Source of the DNA: Sarcocystis neurona
Lineage: Eukaryota; Apicomplexa; Conoidasida; Eucoccidiorida; Sarcocystidae
DNA: 64,000 nt
Assembly: GCA_000727475.1 (NCBI GenBank)
Contig: KL647289.1
Span: 700,642-764,641, forward strand
Reading direction: 5' to 3'
Shown: positions 47,810 through 59,369 of the stretch, in pieces
How the letters are laid out: every line of letters starts with the position of its first letter
How positions within the stretch are numbered: position 1 is the stretch's first letter
Notes under the pieces: generated by a model
Databases searched by the model: none
The model's input: only the letters and a program-made list of their open reading frames with translations
Told to the model about the DNA's origin: nothing
Program-made: the position numbers and the translations under genes

Positions 47810-50800
47810 ATGCAGTTCCTTCGTCGTGAAGCCCATGGTTTAAAGTCACGTACTAGGGACGACACCGTTGTTCTCGTCGTCCCGCTTCCGCAACCAATTT
47901 CTACTCTGGATATGTTCGTTTACGAAGGCACCATGAGTACCTTCTTTCTTGCACTGCCCCCTGCGTGTGTTGTCTCACCAGTTATAGAGCGTAATGCTGC
48001 TGCCTTATGTCCGGCTGCGCCGCTACTGGCTCGTGATCGCGTATCGTTCTCTGCGTACGAGAAGCAGTTTCGAAGTCTCTACACACAAGCAAGCATCAGA
48101 AGCCAACGTAGCAATACTGCAGCCAGCAACGGTAACGGCGGCATCAGTAACAGCAACACCAAGACCCACACAATCAGTAGCACAGCCGGCAGCTCGCGTA
48201 GCTATTCGTCGCGCGACGCCGAACCTGTTTCCTCTACTCCCGTAGATACCTCAGTGCCGTCCTGCTCTTTTTCTCACAACGCCTCTGCCCCATACGCTCC
48301 CTCGTCGTGTGTGTCGTCCAGTTGTGCGTCTCCTGCCTCACTGACACTGCGCGCACCGGCTTTGTTAGGCAGTCTCAAGTATCCAACGTCCCCAACAAAT
48401 CGGCACCTTCTTGCCAAAAACCTCGCCACTTTGACCGTCGCCAGCCCTCCTGCGAAAAATTCTCGTTCTGACTGCGTCGGTGGCGTCCCTGCTCCACAGC
48501 CGCCGGCGTCTCTTCGCCGTAGAGGTGGTTCGGCGTGCTTTGGGAATGTCGGGCGTTTCGCGAACGCTGTTTCTACCGTGAGCAGCACCATTCCGCGTGT
48601 GCCTGAGGCGGCGTTACGAGAGACATTTCTGTCTGCACTGGCCGTCAGGAGTGCTGCAGAAGCTCGAGCAAGTGGCTTCAGTCGCGCTGCCGCCGGCGGT
48701 GGTCGGACGGAAAAAATACCCGCAGGAGCAAGAGCGCCACTGGGGCGGCTTTTCCATGCGTTACTGCGATCAGGGATTCTCCAGCCACAGAGTGCTGGGC
48801 GAGCCAGTTTGCTTCAGGGTGCGAACAAGCAACAAGGTCCCGCAAAACAGCTACAGCAGCCTCTAGAGGTGGACTTGTGTGAACGGGAGGAACCTGATGT
48901 GCAGGGCCAGGAAAGAAGACATCTCACGGAATCAATGCCCGTGAGAAGACGTTATCTGAATCGGCAGATTTCCTTCAGATTTCTCACTGAGGTATATAAC
49001 GAAGGAAATCTCTACGCTCGTTGGGGGGGAGGGGCACGGCTGGTGAAGAGCGCAGGGGTCAAGGGCCTCCGGCCTCCAGGAGCACACCTTCGAGGTGGAA
49101 TTGCTGACGCCTCACCCAAACCGATGGATTACGAAGCGTTTCGTGCATTTGTTGAGGTACGTTGAACGCAGGGGCGTAAAACTCTCCGTCGCGTCACCGT
49201 TGCGTTGTTTACGATGATACAGTCGGCGTTAAGGTTTTGAAAGGAATTGCAGTTTTCTATAAATCTCCTTAAATTTATGTCCACCAAGACCATGGACAAC
49301 TGCAGATGTGTGTTCTGACAGGTAAAGCGGTCCAGCAATGAACCCACATTAAATGTGCGCAAGGGTTTTCTGTAATGCTTACATGTTACAGGCCTCCTGT
49401 ACCAGAATATCGCCTTGTGAAGCGATGTGTAACTCTGTTGGCTGGAAACTTGTCTGCTGTTATAACACGTATTTCGCACATGCGTCCGCGTAGAAGGCTG
49501 AGCAATCCAGGCATTAGATGGGAGAAGGACGGACCCACATTCGCAGTGCGGGCACAGCCCCGGTTAGTCAGCCCCCCCCGTAGGAATCTAGAGCGAGCGC
49601 CACGGTGATAGATTAAGGTCGAGTATCTGGCGACCATGAAGAGTAGATGCCGGTGAACTAGGATCTCCAGTTTGAATAGGTTTGAAGTTTCCGATCAGTG
49701 CGTCTCGCGTGGCCGTCCGCTTCTCGCTGTAAACGGCGTGTGCTGTGAGATCGTATTTTCGCGAAGCTCACAACCTTCTGCACTATCGTAGAAGTGACAC
49801 CCACCTCGCTAAGCTAACCACTGGCGTACCCGCCGCCAGCAACAAAAGCGGTATCTCCAGATGCATGGAAACGCAACGTCGGACAGGTTTTTGCTTTCGT
49901 GTACTCATATGCACGTCTTTCTATCCGTCCATTACAAGGAAATATGCACAGGATCCTGTTTTAAACTCCCGATTTACATGGCGTGCAACTGCGCTCCGTG
50001 CCTACGTGACCATCTGCGTACACGCTCATTTATATATATATATACTCTGAAAACGTATTAGGTGTCTCCCATGGACTGATTCGCTGTATAGTTGCAGAGT
50101 TTATGTACATAGGTCGATAGAGGAGTGTCCGGAAAGTGTTCTTCGCACATGTGTCTTCATCGACCTGCACGCAACGGGCAACAACGACGATTTGTGCGCG
50201 TTCAGCGTCCAACTTCGCAGGAAGGCATTGGTGTGCGGCCCTACACATGGAAAAGCTTCCTTATTTTCCATTCCATTCATGTTGTCCGCTCTTGTGTTGC
50301 TGTGCACTGCCAGCTGGTACGGCTGCGACTGGTGGAGCAACACAGCGGCCTACTGCCATTCTGTCGGACTGCACAAAGCAGTGGAGCCCAGTATCCATTA
50401 CGATGTTCGTAGCACGCCATTTCGTGTGCTCGAGGAGGCAGTGGAAACACGTTTGACGAGGGAACTTGCTCCGGTGTTCGATATTTCTCCGTCAAACGGT
50501 AAAAAAGCTCGTGGACCGGTTAAGGAAACCAACAGGCGCTCACGAAGCAGCAGGCCACGACACTCAGAATAAAGGCCTCAGTTGTGTGCGTGCAGAATCA
50601 GATGTGTCTGCAAAACCGACAGTGTCTGTCTTCACAAAGGCAAGCAGACTGTGGCCCTCTGTAAGCACACACGCGTGCGGGTGTGCACACACGTGCAGGC
50701 TTGTGTGCCCCTGCCCACCAGCCGGCGTGGAGATTTCCTTCGTTGTGTTAGTTCAGTGAGAAATTTGAAGGAAATTTGTTGCGTCAAATCACGTCTTCTC

Positions 50801-51309
50801 ACGGGCGTTGATCCCGCGAGGCGGACGAATATATACATATATATATATATATGCGTAGTACTATGTCTGCGTGTATGTGTCGTGCTGCCCCGTCATTCAC
50901 AGCACATACTGTGAATCTAGCAGTAGTGTGAATCAGTGTCTGTATTTGTGCGTAGTTACCTCGAGTGCATCTAAGAATAATGCTTTTTACTTTTTCTTCT
51001 TGTAACTGGCTATAGCACGTGGGCGCCGAAGACAATTTCGAAGGTGATACGCCTAAGTACAACCCAGTCTGACTGTATGCTAATATCTCTTACCCTCTCT
51101 CTCCCTAGTACGCAAAGGCTGCCCAGGTTCAAACGTTTCTGATTGTAGTTTTTCCAAGCAGGTGTTGAGGGACATGCCAGACTTGTATCTTTTTCCGTCG
51201 GATGCCAGCGCAGTCGCAGTGCATGGTGTGTTACAAAGCAATGTGCGTATTCTTACTTATAGACCAGCTAATCGGGCCAGCGCCAAGCGCGGTCGCACGT
51301 GCATTACAA
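47810..51309 (+). CDS. Ser/Ala-rich unknown protein, at least two exons (3' end unresolved)
   Basis: Exon 1 (47810-49156) has 449 codons from an ATG and ends FRAFVE|GTACGT in phase 0. A later ATG at 47911 (MFVYEGTMSTFFLALPPACV) could be the true start. The exon is rich in Ser, Ala, Asn and Thr in its first half (runs such as NGNGGISNSN) and in Arg/Gly later, with an ordered-looking end (MDYEAFRAFVE). A second exon, 51162-51309, follows a good acceptor (tttttccaagcag) in phase 0, reads VLRDMPDLYLFPSDASAVAV and closes on the donor GTAAGT. The phases agree, so the join is likely but unproven. Further exons must follow because the second donor is phase 1; a frame at 51955-52194 (NLGFLIVEGNTLTVRLSCKK) is one candidate but its phase does not fit directly. 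No domain is recognised. Residues from 48928-49037 derive from a sequence that recurs inverted in the intron. Confidence 0.55.
48928..49037 (+). repeat. 110-bp inverted repeat, copy 1 (inside a coding exon)
   Basis: This segment (from atcaatgcccgtgagaagac to gggggggaggggcac) matches the reverse complement of 50705-50814 over its whole length with roughly 80% identity by eye. It encodes MPVRRRYLNRQISFRFLTE in the exon's reading frame. Confidence 0.85.
49157..51161. other. Predicted intron with candidate exon near 50.2-50.6 kb
   Basis: A plus-strand frame (50192-50572) reads a hydrophobic stretch (FSIPFMLSALVLLCTASWYG) and then RVLEEAVETRLTRELAPVFD with a basic tail. It could be an exon or a small membrane protein, but an overlapping plus-strand frame is equally open and no splice pair was fixed. 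TA microsatellites lie at 50033-50045 and 50826-50853. A frame starting at an acceptor near 49391 (VPEYRLVKRCVTLLAGNL) does not match the phase of the preceding donor. Confidence 0.35.
50705..50814 (-). repeat. 110-bp inverted repeat, copy 2 (intronic)
   Basis: Read on the minus strand it gives TPVRRRDLTQQISFKFLTEL in the same relative frame as copy 1, so the similarity extends to the protein level. It lies in the predicted intron between 49156 and 51162, opposite to the direction of transcription. Confidence 0.85.
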
Positions 51310-53010
51310 GTAAGTACGTACCCGTGTATGAGTCTCCACATTCGACGACAAAGCGCACGTAAACTTAAGGTCACAAACACATACAGGCTTCTATCAACGT
51401 ACTTGCATACAGGACGTGTACCCACCATTTATATATATATGTATATACATATATATATATATATAGTCTGTGCATGGCTAATATTCTTTCTTCATTCAAT
51501 ATATACACGGAGCTATTATTCGCACTATGCATCGACTACTCCGCTCCATCGCCTCGCTTCGCGCTGCTTATGTCCCGGGAGGACCCAAATAAAGTGACAT
51601 CTTTTTGAGACTTAAATGCCGGCTATAGCCGTAATCCTTAACACGTTCACGTTCAAACACATGTACGTTTCTGCACAAATGAATGTCTACGCGTGGCGAG
51701 CCCTACCACATGCTAGTGTGCGCGTGTCGACACAGAGTGAAACGTCCAGAGGACGGGCGTGCACACAAGCATGGCAACTTAAGGGGGAAACCACGCGGAG
51801 ACTTTCTCACTCAACCGCACATGCACAAGAATTACTCTGTACCCGTTTTAAAGTAGAGATTTCTTAACTCTTGTCATGCCTCAGGCTTCATCTGAACAGA
51901 TGCGAAACCCTTGTAGGAGAAGCAGGAAGATACTGGCTGTGACACAACGCTAAAGTGCATACGCAGACACCCGTCTACACTTTTGAAATGTACAGTTGCA
52001 GCCGCGCTGTATCACTGCAGAGACTTGAGGACACCGGAGACAATCTGGGTTTTCTGATAGTTGAAGGCAATACTCTAACGGTGAGACTCTCCTGCAAAAA
52101 ACAGCGCTCGAAGTCCGATGAAGTCATGCTGCACATACACTATAATGTATATGATACAGTGTGCAGAAATCGCCGCTTCACCGTATCCTTGTAGGGGGGC
52201 CACCAGCACGGCCCCTGCATGGTGGCGTTGTCGTGTACCCTTCGCAGCCAAGCCGGTTTCCAAACAATGAATAGGACATCCAATGATGGGACGTCCTCGG
52301 GGAGCCCACATGCATGGGGCGTGTGCCAGGTGGAACGGCGGCAGGGCAAATCCCCTGCCTGTTAGTTCACTCGTCTAGATCATTCATTTCACCGCCAATC
52401 GAACCCCGCGTAATTTTGCCCTCGTGGCCTCGACGAAACACCCGCCTTTGTGCCACAGTGCAAGTCTCCGGACAGCATTAACAACATTCAGAGGTAGGGG
52501 CACCAAAAAATCTAAATGGTAGGAGGTCGCAGCGCTACAGCAAACGCACAGCGGTCCACCACAGTCAAAAGCAAGTCCCGCGGACAGTTTAGTAGCTCAA
52601 GTTTTGTCGAAGAGTAAAGTAGTGGTCTGGTGTGTCGCTGATGGCCGCGTACACATACGAAGCAGGGTGCGCGTTCCTGTGTCGCGATCTGGATCTTACT
52701 TACGTCGACAGGCCCTTAGATGCGCTCTGCGCTCACTGAATTGACACCGCCGACATTTGTAGATATAGACAGCCCTGGTGATAGTCCCTAGTGCATTTTC
52801 AGCAGCTGTGTCTCGCGACGTACAATTTTTATACATGCACAGCTGAGTATCGGTGCGTCTCCCCACATTATCAGTAAAAGTAGATGCGTCCGGACAAAGG
52901 CAGAAACATGGGCATTCATAGGTATGAAGCTGAACAGTTAGCTTACGGTGTATTACGATCCTGCGTTATGCTTTTTGCGGCTTCTTAACCATTACTATGG
53001 CGCAGAAATC
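51310..53010. other. Weak frames, TA microsatellite, no confident gene
   Basis: A TA/ATAT stretch occupies about 51429-51468. The plus-strand frame 51955-52194 may be a further exon of the preceding gene. From about 52200 to 53010 neither strand has a frame with protein-like features; this stretch should contain the 3' flank of the minus-strand gene ending at 53011. Confidence 0.4.
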
Positions 53011-54669
53011 TTACGCGCCAGGTGGATGCGGCCTAGCGTCCAGTTGTGCTCGGACATACTCTAACGCACCCTTCACAACATGCAATTGGCGCAGTTCAAG
53101 TTTCATTCTACCGTAGAGCAGTTCGAGTGACGAAGGTGTGATGAGCGGATTTTCCACGGCAATCATATCCCTCAGACCAACCACATCCACGATTTCTGCG
53201 CGTTTATCTTCAGCAGTGCCAACTATATCCCACAACTTCCAGTAGGTAGCTTCAGGCATGAGTTTCCGCTCTTCTTGGAGACGTTCGCCCAATGTATATG
53301 TTGTCGTTTTGATCCCCTGTGAAGTCTTGTTGATATGTTGTGCTAGCGTCTGGCACTTCTGCTTTAGGGCCTCGTGTTCTTGTTCTTGTACTTCACGACT
53401 TGAGGCGGTATTCCATGCAGTTCCCACAGCAGCCTGCATGGCTTGCAGCACGGTTGGTGGCGGTTTTGGCTTTCTAGCCTCCGTGACAGCGTACTCCTCT
53501 AAACTATCTTTTCCGACAGATGAAAGCTCGTTTAGGTGGTGCGTGTGTTGTCTTATCCCGCTCACCCACTTCGCTAAATTTTGTTCATAATTTACACTCT
53601 TTTCCGGTGTCGTCGTGTTTAGAATCGAAGCGTGAGGCGGCTGATCCTCAGAACGATCCAGTTCTGGAAGTTCGGCTGGTAGCTCAGTCTGAGCGTGATC
53701 TACCCGTTCACTAACAGCCACCACCTCATGGACAGAATCTAGCGTGGTTGCTGCGTCAGACTCCGTACCTGCCTGCTCGGCAACTGCGACTGGAAGAAAA
53801 AAGTCCTCCCACATGAGAAAGGTACACAGTGCTACTGCCACCAAACCTGTGAGGACCGCTACCGCCGTCCACGCAATGCTTCTTCTCCCAAGAGGCCTAG
53901 ACTCCTTCGTTTGCGCCGTCATCACGAGAGAATCCGCAGCTCTCGATTCGGCGGTCTTTGATCCCTCCTGCACTTCGTTTTCCAGTACAGATAAGCGCGC
54001 TTTTTTAGCCCTAGGCAGCACGCCTGTGATATCGAGATAGAACAACGAAAATAACGTCGCCATCAGCAACACACTCGCGCTGACACGAATAAGCGACACA
54101 ACCGTATTCGATTTGGTGGGTGGGCGAGAACGACCTTTTAGAGTCTTGAACCTTCGCGTGGATTTTTGGTGCTTGTGCTCGATGGGCCTTTGCGTTTTTC
54201 GTTGTGCGTGTGGTAGTGCTGGTGACATGAACAACCCATTTGCAGCCGGTAGCTTGATTTTGCGTCTTGGAACACCGAAGGAGTATTCTTCCCGATTTAG
54301 CCTATTTTCAAGAAACAGCGGGTCGATTTCGTGTCCTGCTGAGTCGCTGGTGTACCCCTCCTCCGTGTAGAAATCTTCTGTCCAATCCGGTGTTGCGTCG
54401 TATTCTAAAACTGCGGCGTCCGCAGGTCCGTAGGGGCCAGTGCCATCCGGGAGTGGCGTGTACGGCACTGCTGCCTGTGCGGAAATGACACTCCCCCTCG
54501 GCACCTCTGACAGGACGAATGCCGCCACGGAACATACGATACAGAGACTAGCGTAGCCACCACGGCAACAACGCAAGAATATGACTCCCCCATGGGTGAA
54601 AATGGGGCGCAAAACTAGCCGAAGAAATGGGGGGCACAAGGAGCACATGCAAGATTTGAATAGCGGCAT
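53011..54669 (-). CDS. Single-exon membrane protein with N-terminal signal or anchor and coiled coil, unrecognised
   Basis: An uninterrupted 552-codon frame starts at ATG 54669 in a favourable context (aaaATG). Residues ~30-60 are hydrophobic (CIVCSVAAFVLSEV) and could be a signal peptide or anchor after a long N-terminal region. A strong membrane segment follows at ~195-215 (SASVLLMATLFSLFYLDITG) and another at ~270-290 (WTAVAVLTGLVAVALCTFLM). Between the first two regions lies an acidic, Tyr-rich part and a basic Lys/Arg stretch. The C-terminal ~200 residues are charged helices (EQEHEALKQKCQTLAQHINK, LELLYGRMKLELRQLHVVKG). This layout (hydrophobic N terminus, two membrane spans, helical C terminus, no intron) suits a secretory-pathway, organelle or parasite surface protein, but I recognise no family and assign no function. 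Confidence 0.7.
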   Translation of the reverse strand: MPLFKSCMCSLCPPFLRLVLRPIFTHGGVIFLRCCRGGYASLCIVCSVAAFVLSEVPRGSVISAQAAVPYTPLPDGTGPYGPADAAVLEYDATPDWTEDFYTEEGYTSDSAGHEIDPLFLENRLNREEYSFGVPRRKIKLPAANGLFMSPALPHAQRKTQRPIEHKHQKSTRRFKTLKGRSRPPTKSNTVVSLIRVSASVLLMATLFSLFYLDITGVLPRAKKARLSVLENEVQEGSKTAESRAADSLVMTAQTKESRPLGRRSIAWTAVAVLTGLVAVALCTFLMWEDFFLPVAVAEQAGTESDAATTLDSVHEVVAVSERVDHAQTELPAELPELDRSEDQPPHASILNTTTPEKSVNYEQNLAKWVSGIRQHTHHLNELSSVGKDSLEEYAVTEARKPKPPPTVLQAMQAAVGTAWNTASSREVQEQEHEALKQKCQTLAQHINKTSQGIKTTTYTLGERLQEERKLMPEATYWKLWDIVGTAEDKRAEIVDVVGLRDMIAVENPLITPSSLELLYGRMKLELRQLHVVKGALEYVRAQLDARPHPPGA

Positions 54670-54769
54670 TTTGACAGGATGATTCCCTGCAGTCTGTTTG
54701 TATTAGGTGGCGCGATTGATTCTCAGGTTGCCTTGCCGGCAGCAGTAGCTGCACGACAATGGCAGCATC

Positions 54770-55015
54770 TCAACCAGTGTCCCCTCGAGAACTTGACGGC
54801 AACTTCTGGAGGTCGTCAAACTGTTTAGGAAAGCCCTGTTCATTTTGAATCTCCGGATGGGTATCCTCAATGCTGCTGGCAAAAGCACCTTCTCCCGGCT
54901 GCCCGCCACGCACACGACTACCATCTACGTTAGCGTCCAGCAAGCATTCGTCTCCCTGCAAAAAGCCGTCGCGTAGTCGTTGAGATTGTACTGTCACACT
55001 GTAGAATGAATGCAC
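54770..55015 (-). CDS. Candidate 3' terminal exon upstream of the membrane protein gene
   Basis: A minus-strand frame ends at 54770 and reads QRLRDGFLQGDECLLDANVD, then EGAFASSIEDTHPEIQ and FDDLQKLPSSS. The hydrophilic, non-repetitive composition is protein-like. It could be the last exon of a gene further right, or a 5' exon of the 53.0-54.7 kb gene if an in-frame donor is used before its stop. No acceptor was fixed. Confidence 0.28.
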   Translation of the reverse strand: MHSFYSVTVQSQRLRDGFLQGDECLLDANVDGSRVRGGQPGEGAFASSIEDTHPEIQNEQGFPKQFDDLQKLPSSSRGDTG

Positions 55016-55916
55016 CGTGCGTGTGCGGCAGGGAGGGTGGAGACTACACGAAGTGAAGCGGACTGAAGAATAAACTGGTGGATACGGGAACTTCGGTGCA
55101 GTTGCAGAGTAATTTAGTACAGAACTGCGCCTGCGCCGTATTGTTCACTTCCGCGTGTACGAAGCCGGTGCAGTGCCGGCTCGCTTGGGAGTGCGTCAAA
55201 TTCTCTTGCACAGGTGCAACAAACATTCGTGTCCTGTGCGCCCATGTGCCATCTCCGAATGCACACATTGGTAGACACGCATGAGCTCAGACTGCCAAGT
55301 CAGTCGCCATGAGGCGGAAGCGCCAGTACTTTCTGTTCTTTGGGATATAGAGCCCACGTAGGATGAATCCTGGAACCTAACAAAGCCTTCGCAATGTCTG
55401 TTAAACCGTTAAAGACAGGAGGGACGGTCACTGTGTACCCGCTAACACAGTGCGACGGGAAGAGAGATGATGGCGCTCTAGTGAGCAAGCCACACGACGC
55501 TCGGGGCCTCAATCATACAGACGCCTGCAGAACGCAACGCAGAAGCGTAGGATAGCACAAAGAAGGCGTTAGGCCCCCACCACGAGTATGCACCGTGGAT
55601 TTACGGTCGGGGGCCTGCGCGCGAAGTATTCTTGTGACTTCAAAGTGTACGATGTGCAGTACTCGTGGACCCAGAGCTGAAACAAGAATTTGGCAATCGT
55701 GGTCTGACGAAGAATACCAGTATTCGACCAGTTTACCCCTCTCCTCGAATGTCCACACGAGCAAAAAACAAGTAACAATAGTGCCACGGCTACCCCCGGC
55801 GAAACGCAGCACACAACGCGGGGCAGGGAAAGGAGTGCTGCAGCAGGACCAATGTATCACGAACCGTAGATTACGATTGGAGCTGAGGCGGAAGAGCAGA
55901 AAAGAAGTCTCATTCA

Positions 55917-56143
55917 ATGCCACATGGCGGAAATCCACCACAAACTGAGAGACGCGACGCTTTGCGGTGGAACACCACTCACGGTGATGGCCACGATAGC
56001 CACGATGCCCCGGCGGCTGCGGAAATCGCCGATACTAACGCCCAAGGTACAGAATCGGCTGCGGTCGTTACCGGCTCGCCACCCCAACGGGCACCGCCAC
56101 CGGCACCGTGCCGTTACATGTCCTGTTTCACACGGAACCACAG
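55917..56143 (+). CDS. Candidate first exon, Pro/Ala/His-rich, unrecognised
   Basis: An ATG at 55917 opens a frame reading MPHGGNPPQTERRDALRWNT, then AAAEIADTNAQGTESAAVV, and reaches a good donor (CACAG|GTACCA) at 56144 in phase 2. A further plus-strand frame after an acceptor at about 56560 (EALSRNPYRREYARGLRTVA) looks coding but its phase does not match directly, so an exon between is missing. An overlapping upstream frame (55595-55948) is also open. Confidence 0.28.
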
Positions 56144-59100
56144 GTACCAAACTCCAGATTTTGTACGTTTTCGTCTTTTCAGCTCCCCGACTGAATAGCG
56201 TCGATCACTCGACTGGCGTATTTCCCCACGGGAGAGGGTTGGCGTGCCGGAAGGCCTGGCAAATATCTGTGTGTACTTCGGAGACAGAAGTACATTTCAT
56301 GCCCGCGTACACCACACTACAGAGGATGCTACGCGTAGCTCCAGTCAACATGGTTTGGCCGCTGTTTGTTCTGCGGTGCAGACAAGGTGAGAGTAATCCG
56401 CCCGTTCCCGCACGGCGTCTGGCGTAGACGGCTAAGCGGTCAAAAGTTCCGTGCAAATACAGCCACAAACACGACGTCTGTCAGCGCTTCGCCTCTTGTG
56501 TCAGCTGTGTGGCGGACGCCAGCTCCACAACTGCGCTCCCGAAGCAAACATGTTTAGGTGAAGTTTCGCGGACAGAAGCTTTGTCGAGAAATCCATACAG
56601 GAGAGAATACGCCCGTGGTCTGCGTACAGTCGCGGTCAGGGAGGACGCCGCGAAAATAGCGCGTTCTATCGCCCCGAAAAGCACTAGTAGTTACCGCAGT
56701 CTCTGGTTCTGTAGTTCTCTCGCTAAGGCCGTGCACAATGTATCTTATAAAACACCACCACACTACCACGGTGGTCTTCTCCTTGAACGCTAAAGAGCCT
56801 GACTGACCAAACGGAACACGCACTTCTAATGTAGACAGGCGCTCCACCCTTCCAGCCTTCATTAGGAAGACGGGGGCGGGCCGAGTAAAGCTTAGTAATT
56901 GGAGGAAGTGCTTCCCACGTGGTGATACGTGCGACAACAAAACGGAGCCTCAACAAGTCTTCGAAGAAGGCAAACGACTGCACGAAAGCATACGTCGTGC
57001 AGAGTAGCCGAGCTGTCTCCGAAGAAACGGCAGGATATATAGGCCACTAGGACATCGTACCGTTCCACAGTCGCCCCAGGCTGAGACTCAGCTAAAACAG
57101 ATCTTGTGAATAACCTCCTTCCAGGCTAGTGCTCTTTCTGTGCAGCCTTACACTTTGTGGCGCTCCCCTTGTACAAAACTTAGAAGTGAGGTCGAAAACG
57201 CTGTTAATTATTCAGTTGTATACGCGCGCAACTACTAGACTCCACCGCAGACGGTTGCGCCGTGGTTACGCCAGATCACTGCTAGCCTCTTTACATATGC
57301 GCGGAGGCGGCTGACCATCTAGTGAGGGCTTCTGGCTACATGTTCTGTGGGTAACGCGGAGACACGTTACATCGTTGGGACAGTTGTGCCTGAAGAGCAG
57401 CTCGTCAAGCCACTAAAGTCTAGGTACATGTGTACACAAAAATGCTCACCATGTACGCCAGATCCGGCCGTGTGACACCTGATTAAGCACCTCGGTTGCT
57501 CGAGTGTGAAAACTGGTCGACACTCAGCCGAAAGTTGACGTTACGAGTTCACGTTTTATTCCACAGGAGACGAGGGGTACCAGACATTAAATTCTCTACG
57601 TTTTCGTCTATCCAGTCTCCCCTAACGGCTTGATGGCTAAGCGTGAGAGTGCCTGGCTTGCATGTGTGTATACTCTTGAGTGTGTTCATTGCCACAGATC
57701 TCACCCCTGTATGCGCGGTGAAGAAATACGGTGTATGGCGTTCGTCTGTGGCGTTCGACTCCCGTGAAGGGTACTGCTTGACATGTTGCGAGAGTCCTTA
57801 CGTCAGGAGTAACACTCGTCACCGCTGAGGTGCAGCAGCGGCCAACTCTTCCAGGGATACCGCTAAAGGTCTGCGAAATCAATGATGCGTGGTGAATTCC
57901 CCTGTCACGGTACGTCGCAGTCGTCTCAAAACGCCGTCGTGGTAAGACACTGAGGCGGAAGTGTAACACGGAGACCCAGGCAGTCACATTTGACGCAGGT
58001 TGAATCAAAAGCTGGTTCACGAAACACGCAGCTGCAGTACAGCCGTACTATACAGTTTGCCCGTTGCGTTATTTGGATTGAAAGGCTGGTTGGCCACACG
58101 TGTATTTGAGAAGTCAAAGTTGCTCTGAGGAGTGTCACCTGTGTGACAGGTGTGCGCATGTGTCTGTGTTACCAGTGTATACATCTACGTGCATTACCGC
58201 TGTATACGTGTATCTACCCAGAAATGAAATCTATGGTTACGGTTGCATGCAGAGTGGTATTTTATACATGCACTTGTAAGCACCTGTGTCTTGCCTTCTG
58301 AATTGTCACGAATAGAAGTGTAGGGGTGTATTCGCGTCTCTCTTTTGATCTCACAAGGTGCGCATAATTGTTGACAACTGGTGTGGAGAATTCCTGCCAG
58401 ATGAAAATGCAGAAACACTCGCTAGCACACTCGCTAACGCTGTACCTCCGTTGACACAAACGTACAGTCAGTGTTCTTCCACTATCATCACGTGCGTCCT
58501 GATCACCTTCACGGCTCCGAAGTGCGTGCCTAAAGGCGCACAAAGGACCAAGAATGTTTGCAGATGGTCCCACACATATATGTACCTACCTACCACATGT
58601 GCTAACATAGTAGCGCATCCATGAGTAATGCACACACCTTTGTGTCCCAGGGGCGTCCGCGCACATCGTGCTCCGTTTGTGTGGTAGTTTCACCAGTAGA
58701 CTTCCACTGATATAATGCACAAATTTATTTGTCCAGGAGCACTACGATCATAAATTCTTGCACGTGCGTGAGCACTTTTTCGGTAATTCGACCTCGAACA
58801 GTACCTCACACCGATGAAAAGATCCTGCGCGTGCACGTTCCGTGGTTGCGCGTCCGGTACTAGTCAGGTACTGGTCGGTAGAGAAGATTTCAACAGAAGT
58901 GAAAAGCATGCATCATTTGCGCCACGGGACGATCATGAAGACAACGTGAGCCGTCTCTCTGCACTGGCGGAAGTGTAACGCTGTGGTCTCCAACACTTTG
59001 CCAGTATTCGTTCATAGTCGTCAGTTGTCATTTTGCCACTCCACAGCTTCTTTGAAGATGCCCGGTAGCGACTCAAGCTTTCTTATTCCCCTTCTTTTTC

Positions 59101-59369
59101 AATCCCTTCTTCCGCCGTACCAAGGCAGCTTTTCGGTCTTCGTACGCCTACTCGACAAGCACATGTGTTAATACGGCGAGTAGGCTCGGATCCACCGACA
59201 AAATCTCTACAAGCGCGCCGCCGAATGGGCAAATTTATTATCTCGCAGGCATGCAATTACATGCGATGAGATGATGTCTGCATATGTGACAAGGAACAGC
59301 GTCGGCTAGATCCTGGAAACGTCCTGATGCGTTGCGCTGCCTGCGTCCGAATTGACTACGTGCAGTTCG
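56144..59369. other. No confident gene
   Basis: Apart from the possible exon around 56560-56690 (+), frames are short and unconvincing on both strands. Near 57630-57790 a tRNA A-box-like word (gatggctaagcg) and a B-box-like word (gcgttcgactccc) occur about 110 bp apart, but no cloverleaf could be drawn. No repeat of note was seen. Confidence 0.4.

Noticed and set aside
57630..57800. tRNA-like A and B box words
   Set aside because: Spacing is too long without a foldable intron, and no acceptor stem or anticodon arm could be drawn.
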